Origin: Stephanodiscus triporus
Taxonomy: Eukaryota; Bacillariophyta; Thalassiosirophyceae; Thalassiosirales; Thalassiosiraceae
Assembly (NCBI GenBank): GCA_036939755.1
Contig: JALLAZ010001587.1
Coordinates: forward strand, 1-14,504
Direction of reading: 5' to 3'
Length of the DNA stretch: 14,504 nt
In this document: positions 1 through 8,299 of the stretch, piece by piece
Position numbering within the stretch: position 1 is the stretch's first letter
Layout of the letters: every line of letters begins with the position of its first letter
Position numbers and translations under genes: made by a program
The notes under the pieces: generated by a model
Told to the model about the DNA's origin: nothing
The model's input: only the letters and a program-made list of their open reading frames with translations
The model's database searches: none

Positions 1-66
1 CCCCCCCCCCCCGCATTCCCCCCCCCCCCCCCTCCCCCCGACGACGACGACGACGACGACGACGAC
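1..66. repeat. C-homopolymer and (GAC)9 low-complexity edge
   Basis: Two C-runs separated by GCATT fill roughly the first 39 bases, and nine perfect GAC units follow at 40-66. This is simple-sequence DNA with no coding content that I can support. Such tracts often break assemblies, so the left edge may be a contig end rather than a biological boundary. Confidence 0.9.
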
Positions 67-195
67 GATAACTTCCCGTGACTCCTGCGTCCGTCGCACC
101 CTATCCCGCCCCCCGGGGGAGACGACGTGAATTTCGCAGGCGCGATCGATCCGGGCGCGTGTCCGGATAATTCCAACACGAACTGGGCGTCGGCC

Positions 196-720
196 ATGGT
201 CGATGTCGACGCCGACGGCGGCACGACGAACCTCACGACGATCTCCGCGTTCGGCCGGTACGACGACGACGACGACGCGGCGGGATCGTCCCCCCCGAGG
301 AGGGGAGAGACCTCCAGGCGAGCCCCCGGCTCCCTGCTCGACGAGTGGGGGAGGACGACGTTGTTCATTATCACCGTCTCGTCTGGGATTAGGTCCGTCA
401 TGCACGAGACCTTCCGATCCACGAACCACGCTGCGAAGCCCTCGACGACGACGACGCCGACGCCCCCCCTCCCGGGGGGGGAGAGGAGGAGGAGGAGATG
501 GGCGATGCGCCACCGCCGGCATATCGAGGGGGGGCGCGGGGGGAGGACGAGCGTCGGCATTACTTTTTGGTCGTTTTTTAATGCGAGTTTGTGTACAGGT
601 GGAAATGGGGGGGGATTTTCGACCCAACGGATAATACATCATCATTCTCTGTTACTATTCCTACCTAACGTCTGTCTAAAGATTACTGCTCTCGTAACAA
701 TTGACACACGTGTTTGTTAG
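196..720 (+). CDS. doubtful hypothetical protein, possibly the tail of a truncated gene
   Basis: The frame is open from 82 and its first ATG is at 196, giving 174 residues. Codons between 127 and about 450 end almost always in G or C, as in the well-supported host genes nearby, so part of the frame may be truly translated. From about 550 onward the composition turns AT-rich and the peptide loses character, looking like read-through into untranslated sequence. A run of five Asp near the start, Thr and Arg runs in the middle, and no recognisable domain are visible. It could be the last exon of a gene whose 5' part lies left of the window, or chance. I do not recognise it. Confidence 0.25.
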   Translation: MVDVDADGGTTNLTTISAFGRYDDDDDAAGSSPPRRGETSRRAPGSLLDEWGRTTLFIITVSSGIRSVMHETFRSTNHAAKPSTTTTPTPPLPGGERRRRRWAMRHRRHIEGGRGGRTSVGITFWSFFNASLCTGGNGGGFSTQRIIHHHSLLLFLPNVCLKITALVTIDTRVC

Positions 721-881
721 AGAGAACAAAAAAAGTCGAATGCGTCAATTGTTACTCCGGATGATGAATTATTCGAAATTTCCCAACGCCAACGGAGAAA
801 AGACAACTCCTCTAAACAATCATCGCGATACAACAACATCCTTATTTCCTCTCTCCCAACAAACTGATCGGCGACAACGCG
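721..881 (+). promoter_or_regulatory. AT-rich upstream region of the PDZ-protein gene
   Basis: A marked drop in GC begins around 560 and ends at the ATG at 882. This short stretch is the only plausible place for the promoter and 5' UTR of the downstream gene. No TATA box or other named element can be called with confidence. Confidence 0.35.
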
Positions 882-2435
882 ATGGTCCTCGAAGCGATGA
901 TGACGAGGACGCCGCCGCAACACTGGGACGACGACGAGGACGACGATGAGGACAACGAGGACAACGAGGACGACGACGACGTCCTCCCGTATGACCTAAA
1001 AAAGTCCCACGCGACGCCAAGTCCCCAGTCCGTGGGCGGCCTCGATCTCGATCGATCCGCGGACCTGTCCTCGTTGGTCTCGAGGATGCTTTGCGATCAT
1101 CTCGTCACTGTCAGCGACGACGAGGTGATAGTTAGGTCGACGACGTTTACCCTGCCCGAGCTGGAGGAGGCGACGGCGACGGCATTGGACACGCCGTATC
1201 GTCGAGGCTATCGCGGCGGCGACGATGACCATGATGACGACGACGACGACGATGACGATGACGGTCGGTGCGACGCGACGGATTATCCCCCCGCGTCGTC
1301 GTCGTCGTCGTCGTCGCCGCCTCGCGAGGACGGCCGACTCCCCGTCCATCACAAGATGCTGTACCAGTCCCTGTCGTCGTTCGCGTCGCCCGTTTGGCGG
1401 GGGATCGAGGAGGGGAAGGACGGCGACATCGACGGCGAAGACGGCAACGGCAACGGCAACGGCAACGACCGGGAATGCCACGACGGACGATCGCCGACAA
1501 TACGCGTCGGTCCCGAGCGCGTCGTCGTCTTCCACTCCGATTCCCTCGGGATCAAGATCTCGCGTCACACGGACGGATACGTCCGCGTCCTGTCGGTCTC
1601 TCCTTCCCCGTCGTCGTCGTCGATGTCGTACCCCCCTACCGACGGATCGTCGTCCGAGCAGCGACGGCGGCATCCTCCTCCTCCTATCGCGCGGTGGCGG
1701 GAGGGCGAGGTGCGTCCCGGGGACGTCGTCAGGGAGGTGGGAGGGGTGAGCCTCCGCGCGCCGATCGACACGCCGGCGTGGAAGTTGACGGTGGGATTGA
1801 TAAGGATGGCGCCGCGGCCGCTCAGGCTCGTGGTGGCGAACGAGCTGACCGCCGCCGCGGCTACGAAGACGACGACGACGACGACGGACGCGGCCGCGCG
1901 GCGCGACGACGACGACGACGACGCAGACGACGGACGTCGACGTCGTCGTCGTCGACGATCGCTCGTCGGCGCGCGCTCGCGCGTCGTGACGTTCCACGAG
2001 CCGTGCCTCGGGGTGAGGCTGCGTCACGACCCGCTCGACGGGCGCGTGCGCGTCCTCGACGTCGCGCGCGTGTACAGGCCCTTCCCGGGCCGTCCCCCCG
2101 TACGCACGGGCGACGAGGTTCGTGCGGGAGACGTCGTACTCGACGTGGGCGACGGCGAATGGGACCTGAACGATCCGATCGACCTGGATGCGTGGCGCTC
2201 GTTGATCGAGTACGTACGCGGGGCGGGGAGGCCGATGCGCATGGTCGTGACGGCGGAAGACGACGACGGCGACGACGACGACGGCGGCGCGCGGATGGAC
2301 GCTGGGGAGGCGAAGACGACGGCGGAGGAGGATCGCGGCGACGATCGACCGAGACTCTCTTGGGCCGGTCCCGTGGTCGCCACCGGAAACGAGGGACAGG
2401 ATCACGATAGCTCCTACGTCGATGAGTCGAGGTGA
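882..2435 (+). CDS. acidic protein with two PDZ-like domains
   Basis: This is a predicted 517-aa soluble protein. Residues 16-33 and 113-127 are Asp/Glu-rich, and 139-145 is a Ser run. PDZ-like domain 1 spans about 213-319: a VVVFHSDSLGIKI strand and carboxylate-loop region, then GYVRVLSV, EVRPGDVVREVGGVSL and the closing strand PLRLVVA. A Ser/Pro-rich loop (about 240-270) is inserted in it. Domain 2 spans about 367-457: RVVTFHEPCLGVRL, GRVRVLDV, EVRAGDVVLDVGDGEWDL and MRMVVTAE. PDZ domains usually bind C-terminal peptides and act as scaffolds; the ligand here is unknown. The linker (341-359) is a run of Asp followed by eight Arg. There is no signal peptide and no membrane segment. The first ATG in the frame was taken as start. 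Expression of the protein is an inference, but two separate PDZ-like folds in one frame make the frame choice firm. Confidence 0.8.
   Translation: MVLEAMMTRTPPQHWDDDEDDDEDNEDNEDDDDVLPYDLKKSHATPSPQSVGGLDLDRSADLSSLVSRMLCDHLVTVSDDEVIVRSTTFTLPELEEATATALDTPYRRGYRGGDDDHDDDDDDDDDDGRCDATDYPPASSSSSSSPPREDGRLPVHHKMLYQSLSSFASPVWRGIEEGKDGDIDGEDGNGNGNGNDRECHDGRSPTIRVGPERVVVFHSDSLGIKISRHTDGYVRVLSVSPSPSSSSMSYPPTDGSSSEQRRRHPPPPIARWREGEVRPGDVVREVGGVSLRAPIDTPAWKLTVGLIRMAPRPLRLVVANELTAAAATKTTTTTTDAAARRDDDDDDADDGRRRRRRRRSLVGARSRVVTFHEPCLGVRLRHDPLDGRVRVLDVARVYRPFPGRPPVRTGDEVRAGDVVLDVGDGEWDLNDPIDLDAWRSLIEYVRGAGRPMRMVVTAEDDDGDDDDGGARMDAGEAKTTAEEDRGDDRPRLSWAGPVVATGNEGQDHDSSYVDESR
1905..1953. repeat. inverted GAC/GTC repeat encoding adjacent poly-Asp and poly-Arg
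   Basis: Six GAC units (1905-1922) are followed after a short spacer by a perfect 12-bp palindrome GACGTCGACGTC (1933-1944) and GTC units up to 1953. The two halves are complementary and could fold into a hairpin. Reading GAC in phase gives Asp and reading the complementary repeat as CGT gives Arg, which explains the abrupt acidic-to-basic switch in the linker between the PDZ-like domains. Confidence 0.8.
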
Positions 2436-2728
2436 TGATGTAGGCCAGTCCCCGTGCATACGCGCGTCAATCGATGCGCGGAGGCTGGGGATCGAATCAC
2501 ATGGAGCAAGTGTGGACTATACTACTTTTGGTTGCATTACTTTAAACAAAAAGCACCTTTTTACAGAATTTCTTACTAGACGAAATGTATGTAATGATGG
2601 TTATGTATAAATTGATGAAGAGTCGCATCCCAAATCAGCAGCCACTCATGGTGGCCTTGTCTCTATAACACACCACCAATAAACGCCTTTAAGTGGTAGA
2701 ATCCCGATACGATACTTAAAACATGCTG
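2436..2728. other. convergent intergenic spacer
   Basis: This spacer lies between two convergent stops (PDZ protein on +, membrane protein on -) and should hold both 3' UTRs. It is clearly more AT-rich than the flanking genes. One AATAAA on the + strand (2678-2683) could serve the PDZ-protein transcript, though it lies about 240 bp past the stop. I see no gene or RNA in it. Confidence 0.6.
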
Positions 2729-4480
2729 CTATTGCCGAGTGGACACTGCCGATGGAAGCCGAGGTCCGCCCAAAGCCGTTCGATGCAATTGCGAATCCAT
2801 CAGCACCATTGCCACCAACGAGAAGATAGTGAAAACTACCACGCACGCAATCATGAGAAGTAGGAGGTTCAGTTGGACGTGCATCTGTTCTATGATGACC
2901 GAAACGGCTATCATGATCATGTAGCAAAATGCGAAACCAGCCATGACTGTTCCTGTGCCCAAACCTTTTGTTTGTGACTGCCATTGCTGTTGGGTCCCAT
3001 CGGATTCTTCTGCATTATCCGCCAGTGGCACTTCAGGGGTCTCTCCTTCCTCTTTTGGACTTGGCTTGGCGGTGTATTGTGGGGGAATGCCGTTCTCCCC
3101 TCCACTGCAAGTATTAGCGACAGATATCATGCCCCATCCCACAAATGCAGTGAATAGAACTAATAGGTACAAAATGGAAGGGATGCGAATGATCTCGGTG
3201 ATAAAGAGAGGATTGAATGACCCGTCCTCTCTTGAAAGTGCAGTAGCGTACACCGCCAAAACAATTGCAAAATATACCACCGGTGGACCCAACCGCACTA
3301 GATAGCGAACCCACTGTGACTTGGGAACCATAGCGAACGTTTCCGTTGATGCGTCATTCCCAATTCGTTGCGCTCTCGCGACTTCGACGAATCCCAGGTA
3401 GTACGGAATGCCATGAATGGACGTGAAGGCAAAGATCCACAAAAAACCGAATAGGAACATCGCCCATCCTCCCTCCTGCCTCATTTGGATCGCGACGACC
3501 GCTCCGTGAATGGCGACCCAAGTTTCCAGCACGAGCTTCCAATACCCGTTCACGTGTATCGGCGTGAATATGAGAGATTGTTGTATCAACAACGCGCCCG
3601 TGTGCAAGAAGCCCATGACGTGACCGACGGTCGGCTCCATGGGGTGATACCAAAGCGTGTAGATGGTCGCCCACGCGAAGGCATAGCCGTGATACTTGCG
3701 CACGAGCTCGATGGGTCTCGCCGGCAATCTCCAGGAACATTTGCCGGTGTCATCGTCGGGCACGGCCGGCCATCCAAGGAACAGTCCCCGGTGTTTGTAT
3801 TCCATAAGCAATATCATCACGAGGAGCATAATGACGGATCCCTGTGAGCTCGACTCGGTCACGTCCTGCGCGGTGGCGTCGTATGTGACGTGAGTCTGCA
3901 GCAAGTGAACCAAGTAGGCGACGAGATTGACGACGAACGACCAAACGTTGTACCAACGCAGATTGCCGTCGTATCGCACGTCGTAAGCATGCTCGCGTTG
4001 GGCCTTGTATATCAGTCCCCAAATGGCGCACTGGTGTACGACGTAGCACGTCCACACGACTGCGCGCGTAGTCGTCGTCGCCCTACGGACCGCGCACGAC
4101 ATGGTGTACGGCTCCGGCGGGTTCGTGACATCGTCGCAGTGCGCATCGCTGTCGGACGGTCGGAGCTTCCAATAATACCACGTCGACGACGCCGATGGAT
4201 AATTCCTCGATGCGTAGATGGCATCCAATTCCGCGGTTTCGTTATACTCGTTCGGCTCCGGCCAGAAGCGAGACGGATCCTCGACGGCGTAGAGGGCGAA
4301 GCTCCCCCCCGTCGTCGTCGTCGTCGTCGCAGTCGCAGTCGCAGTCGCAGTCGCAGTCGTGACGTTCCATCCCCGCGCGATCCCGATGCCCATGAGGAGC
4401 GGGCCGCAGACCACGAGGAGCGTCGCGATGGCCAACGACCAGGCGACGCCCCCCTTGATGGTCGTGCCGGGCGAGGACAT
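2729..4480 (-). CDS. polytopic membrane protein of unknown function, histidine-rich core
   Basis: The predicted protein has 583 residues and about 11-12 hydrophobic segments, near residues 13-36, 138-158, 178-195, 215-227, 265-280, 285-308, 317-332, 338-356, 396-414, 430-455, 508-530 and 537-562. The best-conserved-looking part is the middle, where His residues sit in or beside membrane segments: KYHGYAF (262-268), WYHPMEPTVGH (277-287), FTPIHVNGYW (305-314), VAIHGA (322-327) and SIHGIPYY (354-361). Such His pairs can bind haem or metal, but I cannot assign a family. A lumenal or extracellular loop (40-135) contains an Ala-Thr repeat. A hydrophilic acidic loop (456-505) precedes the last two helices. 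The start is the first ATG of the frame, with A at -3; a longer version needs a non-ATG start. The gene is divergent from the FAS1 gene. Confidence 0.75.
   Translation of the reverse strand: MSSPGTTIKGGVAWSLAIATLLVVCGPLLMGIGIARGWNVTTATATATATATTTTTTGGSFALYAVEDPSRFWPEPNEYNETAELDAIYASRNYPSASSTWYYWKLRPSDSDAHCDDVTNPPEPYTMSCAVRRATTTTRAVVWTCYVVHQCAIWGLIYKAQREHAYDVRYDGNLRWYNVWSFVVNLVAYLVHLLQTHVTYDATAQDVTESSSQGSVIMLLVMILLMEYKHRGLFLGWPAVPDDDTGKCSWRLPARPIELVRKYHGYAFAWATIYTLWYHPMEPTVGHVMGFLHTGALLIQQSLIFTPIHVNGYWKLVLETWVAIHGAVVAIQMRQEGGWAMFLFGFLWIFAFTSIHGIPYYLGFVEVARAQRIGNDASTETFAMVPKSQWVRYLVRLGPPVVYFAIVLAVYATALSREDGSFNPLFITEIIRIPSILYLLVLFTAFVGWGMISVANTCSGGENGIPPQYTAKPSPKEEGETPEVPLADNAEESDGTQQQWQSQTKGLGTGTVMAGFAFCYMIMIAVSVIIEQMHVQLNLLLLMIACVVVFTIFSLVAMVLMDSQLHRTALGGPRLPSAVSTRQ
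4311..4359. repeat. (GTC)n plus (AGTCGC)n microsatellite inside the membrane-protein gene
   Basis: GTC units at 4311-4329 run into nearly five AGTCGC hexamers at 4331-4359. On the minus strand they encode the Ala-Thr repeat and Thr run after the first membrane segment. The units are in phase (length multiples of 3), so copy number can vary without breaking the frame. Confidence 0.85.
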
Positions 4481-4776
4481 AATATTATTATTCGACGACG
4501 GCGATTGGATGGATGGGAGTCCGGCTCGGACTGGGAAATTCCACCCCGGGGAAGGAACCGACGACGGACAGGAATCCTGATCACAAAAAATAATAATAAT
4601 AATCCCCCCACACAGAATCGCCAGCGCCCAACCAACGCCACACACACAAAAACATCTATTTTTACGTACTTCATTCACCGCATCGTCGAGATCCGAGGCG
4701 AGGAAAGGAGAGAGAGAGAGAGAGAGGGAGAGAGAGTGTCCGAGGGAGAGTTCCTCTTCCGAGATTAAAAAAAACG
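4481..4776. promoter_or_regulatory. divergent promoter region with GA-repeat tract
   Basis: This 296-bp region separates the start codons of the minus-strand membrane-protein gene and the plus-strand FAS1 gene, so it must carry both promoters and 5' UTRs. A purine tract of GA dinucleotides lies at 4707-4737. An AT-rich stretch, including a TAATAATAATAA-like block, sits at about 4584-4603. An A-run precedes the FAS1 ATG. No classical TATA box is convincing. Confidence 0.5.
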
Positions 4777-5613
4777 ATGATGACGTCGTCGACGACGCCG
4801 GGACGGACGATCAGCCTCGCCTCCTTCGCCCTCCCCTTCCCCCCCCCCCCTTTCAGCCCGCGACGACTCCGACCCCCGACTACGTCTTCGTCTTCTTCGT
4901 CCTTGTCGTTGACGTCGTCGTCGGCGTTGTTCGAGTCCTCCCCCCCCTCCCATTCTCGCGATCGCGCCGAGAGTTACCTGTCCGAATCGTACCCGCGATT
5001 CTGCGCCCTGCTCAGCGCGTGTCCCGCGGCACTGGACCGCATGCGCGAGTCGACGTCGGGGTACGCGGTGTTCGCGCCGTCCGAGTCCGCGTTCGACGGG
5101 CTCGGCGACGAGCGACTCGGCCTGCTCGACGCCGCGATCGAGCGCTGCGTCGGCGGCGGCGGTGGAGGAGGAGGAGGAGGAGGGACGACGACGACGACGA
5201 CGAACGCGATGACGGCGGCGCTGTTATCGACCGTGGCGGAATATCACATGGTCTCGGCGCCCATGACGTCCGAGATCATGACCGCCTACGGCGTAGTCAC
5301 CACGAGCGTCGGGGAGATGCCCGTCGAGGTGGCCGCGGACGGGACCATGTACGTGAACGGGGTGAGGGTCGTTAGGAGTTATCAATTCGAGGAGAGGTCG
5401 ATTGTCGAATATCGCGACGGCAGGGGAAATTCGCTCGGGACGGTGGAGGAGGGGGCGGGGGGTCGAGGTGGTGGTGCTGCTGCTGGCGGCGGCGGCGGGA
5501 GGGTGTGCGTGGTGCACGAGGTGGACGGACTGCTATGTCCCGACGAGCTTTGGCGGGTCATGTACGACCAAGTATTCCCATCGGCCGCCGAGGCGCGGCA
5601 TGGCGCGATGTAG
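4777..5613 (+). CDS. FAS1 (fasciclin-like) domain protein
   Basis: A single FAS1 domain occupies about residues 72-262 of 278. The H1-like motif YAVFAPSESAF is at 96-106, the conserved EYHMVS (Tyr-His) at 154-159, a VNGVRVV strand at 193-199, and the domain-end signature VHEVDGLLCPDELW at 246-259. FAS1 domains mediate adhesion at the cell surface or act in organelles. Two low-complexity inserts interrupt the fold: Gly12-Thr6 (125-142), and Gly-rich 225-241. The N-terminus (1-55) is rich in Ser, Thr and Pro with few acidic residues, and contains a SLASFALPF stretch loosely like the ASAF plastid-import motif of diatoms. Export or plastid targeting is therefore possible but not shown. The start is the first of two consecutive ATGs, preceded by an A-run. 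Confidence 0.8.
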   Translation: MMTSSTTPGRTISLASFALPFPPPPFSPRRLRPPTTSSSSSSLSLTSSSALFESSPPSHSRDRAESYLSESYPRFCALLSACPAALDRMRESTSGYAVFAPSESAFDGLGDERLGLLDAAIERCVGGGGGGGGGGGTTTTTTNAMTAALLSTVAEYHMVSAPMTSEIMTAYGVVTTSVGEMPVEVAADGTMYVNGVRVVRSYQFEERSIVEYRDGRGNSLGTVEEGAGGRGGGAAAGGGGGRVCVVHEVDGLLCPDELWRVMYDQVFPSAAEARHGAM

Positions 5614-6189
5614 AGGGTTAACGCGTCCTCGCGTTTCGACCCCTCCTCACTTGAAACAACACGAAGAAGATACTTATGCCATATCTGTTCCGGAAACGAA
5701 CGATGAAAAAATGCGTAAAAAAAGGGGGGGGGGGTGCTGTCAAGGGGCGGGGGATGAGTGTGTGGAAAGGAGAAGCAGTCCGGAACAGGGGGCGGGGGGA
5801 GGGAGGAGGGGGGGACACGTCACGTAGTCATCGTGCAGAGATACCCGTATGAATCTCCACGCATCAATTGGAGGGTGAATCGAAAAAAAGAGTGCATGCC
5901 GGTATAGTACTCCGCATAGAAATGCCGCCATCCCATCGGCGGGGGAATGAATTTGGAATCATCCCTTCAATGTATGCCTGAAAATATCGCCCCCCATCTT
6001 CTTGCTAAATAAATCAATTAATATCGCTGCTATTGGTATTGATTGACGGGAGTACACATGATGCCGAAATAAGGCTTTGCATACACTCTCTCTTTTGACA
6101 TTAAAAAAAACTCCCGCGTGAGTAGGCCGCGATGGCGACAAGGCTGCTGGGCATCAAGAACGTTCGATCGATGCGCATTCGGGCAGGCG
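5614..6189. other. spacer between the FAS1 gene and the retroelement
   Basis: No convincing gene. It holds the FAS1 3' UTR, A- and G-homopolymers around 5710-5735, a G-rich purine block at 5740-5818, and an AT-rich part (about 5990-6110) with AATAAA near 6007. The element-derived frame is technically open back to 6122, but the similarity to the second element copy stops sharply at 6190, so 6122-6189 is flanking DNA. Confidence 0.55.
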
Positions 6190-6244
6190 CTCCGCACCTT
6201 TTACACAACACATCCACGACCAACTCAACCACCGCTGGGATTTC
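6190..6244 (+). repeat. direct repeat, left copy (55 bp, at the RT start)
   Basis: All 55 bases are identical to 14450-14504. The base before each copy differs (G at 6189, C at 14449). Both copies encode the same peptide in the open Pol frame. Confidence 0.98.
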
Positions 6245-8299
6245 TCCACAGTCGCCGAATACCTCCGGAAAGCCCCGCCCAACAAAATTGTGGAATCTGG
6301 CGACGTCCTCAACTATGTCAGTCGAGCAATGCGTCTCACCCGCGGCACGCTCCTCAAGCAAGATGACTGGTCTGATTGGCAAGATTCGGAATACCTCCAG
6401 CTCGATCAATATGACGCTCAGGGTATGTTTGGCGACCCAGTTGTAATGTCCGACAAGGATGCCATTTTTCACCTCGTCTGGACGTATGCAATAAAAGCAC
6501 TCGACGGACGCAAGAAGGCACGTTGCGTTTGCGACGGCTCTACACGGTCGGGTATGGTTCGTATACTTGCGGAAACTTATGCAAATTGCGTCGACCAAAC
6601 CAGCTCCCGTCTCTTCTATGCAATATGCGCGGCAGAGAATATGCTTATCTTTGGCGCCGACGTCTCCAACGCGTTTGCCGAAGCCCCACCCCCAAAGCAA
6701 GGCTTCTTCATTCGCCCTGACAAGGCTTTTCATGAATGGTGGGTCCAACACAAGAAACGCCCCCCCATCCCAGATGGCTATGTTATACCTATACTCTCAG
6801 CAATGCAAGGCCACCCTGAATCCCCCAGATTATGGGAGAAACATGCCGACTCTATCCTCCGCGAACTCGGGCTAGAGCCTACAGTGCACGAACCATGCCT
6901 CTATTCGGGTACCATCAACGGCACTCGCGTCCTACTCAAACGACAAGTAGACGACTTTGCCATCGCTGCCCCTGATGCTAACACTGCCAACATCCTACTG
7001 GACATGATCGACGATAAGCTTAAAATCCCAGTTAAACGTCAAGGCTACCTCGATATGTACAACGGAATCAACGTCCTCCAAACCCGACATTACATCAAGA
7101 TCTCTGTCCGCTCGTTCGTGGATAAAGTCTTCGAACATCACCTTACCACATGGATGAAATCAACGTACCCTAGTCCGGCTCGGTCTACTCCACTCCCCAC
7201 CGACGCTGCGTTCGTGAAGAAGTTTAACGCCACATCTGGCAATCCAGACCCAAAAATACAACAAAAGCTTGCCAAAACGATGCAACTTAATTATCGGTCA
7301 GGCGTAGGCGAACTTATTTGGGCTATGACTACCTGTCGCCCAGACCTCGCTTTCACCAGCGTCAAACTCTCACAGTCTAATTCTTGCCCACACGAAATCC
7401 ATTACCACGGCCTCAAACATGCTCTGAAATTCCTATACAACTCAAAGGACGACGGTCTCTACTTCTGGCGCACAACACCACGTCTCGAACTCCAAGAAGG
7501 TCCTCTTCCACCTATCAACAGCAATCGACAAGATATTCTCCTTGATGATCGCCCGCAGTTCAATGCCTCCACAGTACACGCTTATGCCGACTCAGACTGG
7601 GCTACGTGTGTCAAGACTCGCCGTTCGTTCGCTGGTACTTGTATTCGACTAGCCGGTGGCACAATAGCATACAAATGTAAATTCCAACCAACAGTCGCAG
7701 GGTCTTCCACTGAGGCCGAATTTATGGCCGCCTACGACACAGGCAAGATGATACTGTTCGTCAGAAGCATATTATGGGACTTACACGTTCCACAGGAGGC
7801 CGCAACTGTCCTGTTTGAAGACAACGACGGATGCACGGCAATGGGTAATGCCCAGAAACCCACTACACGCACCCGGCACATCGACATCAAGTATTTCTCC
7901 CTTTGCGAATGGATAGAACGCGATCTCATGCTCCTGGAACGCATCGATACTTCCATCAACATGTCCGACCACATGACGAAAAGCCTACAAACAACACTTT
8001 TCCATCGCCATGCGGACTTCATCCTTGGTCACGTCCCACCGGCGTATTCTCCTGTATATGACTCCATCATCGGGACATACACCAATCACAATGTGGACAT
8101 CAACCACTATATTCCGCCCTCCTTCACTACCCCCACTACCGCGGCGGCTGCTCGCGTTCATGCTCCCATCTTGTCCGATTACCAACACAATCCTTGGCTT
8201 GGTCCTATCGCGCATGGGCAGTACAATCCACTCTTTTCTTCATCTTTACCATCTCTTTGTTCACGATATACGCTACATAGTGGATTGTGGGGGGGGTGA
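6190..8299 (+). CDS. pol: copia Pol C-terminal part: reverse transcriptase and RNase H (5' truncated)
   Basis: The frame reads TCC at 6191 onward to the TGA at 8297. Numbering from 6290 as residue 1, the RT domain includes KALDGRKKARCVCDGS (69-84), the catalytic Asp in ADVSNAF (D124), QGHPESPRLWEKH (173-185) and the catalytic pair in QVDDFAIA (D221, D222). RNase H has AYADSDW (D434), SSTEAEFMAA (472-481), EDNDGCTAMGNA (510-521) and RTRHIDIKYF (527-536), followed by the typical DHMTKSL end (560-566). An unusual tail of about 100 residues follows. This part makes and matures the element cDNA in the virus-like particle. No frameshift or stop is present. The upstream Pol domains are missing at the left because similarity ends at 6190; they exist in the second copy at 11856-14504. 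Confidence 0.93.
8137..8154 (+). repeat. 18-bp direct repeat encoding TAAAAR, copy in the Pol tail
   Basis: These 18 bases are identical to 13997-14014. The frames agree, so both encode TAAAARV: here in the tail after RNase H, there in the linker after integrase. Confidence 0.9.
8286..8296 (+). other. putative polypurine tract
   Basis: TTG followed by T and eight G residues (G-run 8289-8296) sits directly before TGAC at 8297. LTR retrotransposons prime plus-strand DNA from a purine tract touching the 3' LTR, and LTRs usually begin TG, so 8297 is the natural LTR start. If so, the TGA stop of Pol is made by the first three LTR bases. This is an inference because no second LTR copy is present to align. 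Confidence 0.55.

Noticed and set aside
996..2459. Long minus-strand open frame (487 codons) opposite the PDZ gene, plus a 380-codon plus-strand frame at 1268-2410
   Set aside because: GAC/GTC repeats lack stop codons in several frames. These peptides are Arg/Val/His-rich with no domain, whereas the 882-2435 frame has two PDZ-like domains.
4311..4359. Regular short repeats as a CRISPR-like array
   Set aside because: They are contiguous tri- and hexanucleotide units without spacers, inside a coding region.
4481..4678. N-terminal extension of the membrane protein with an isoleucine-rich hydrophobic stretch
   Set aside because: It requires a GTG start, and the hydrophobic run is the translation of a TAATAAT-type repeat. 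The ATG at 4480 directly precedes a normal first membrane segment.
6101..6751. Minus-strand open frame of 216 codons over the RT start
   Set aside because: It lies opposite the well-supported RT frame and has no recognisable content of its own.
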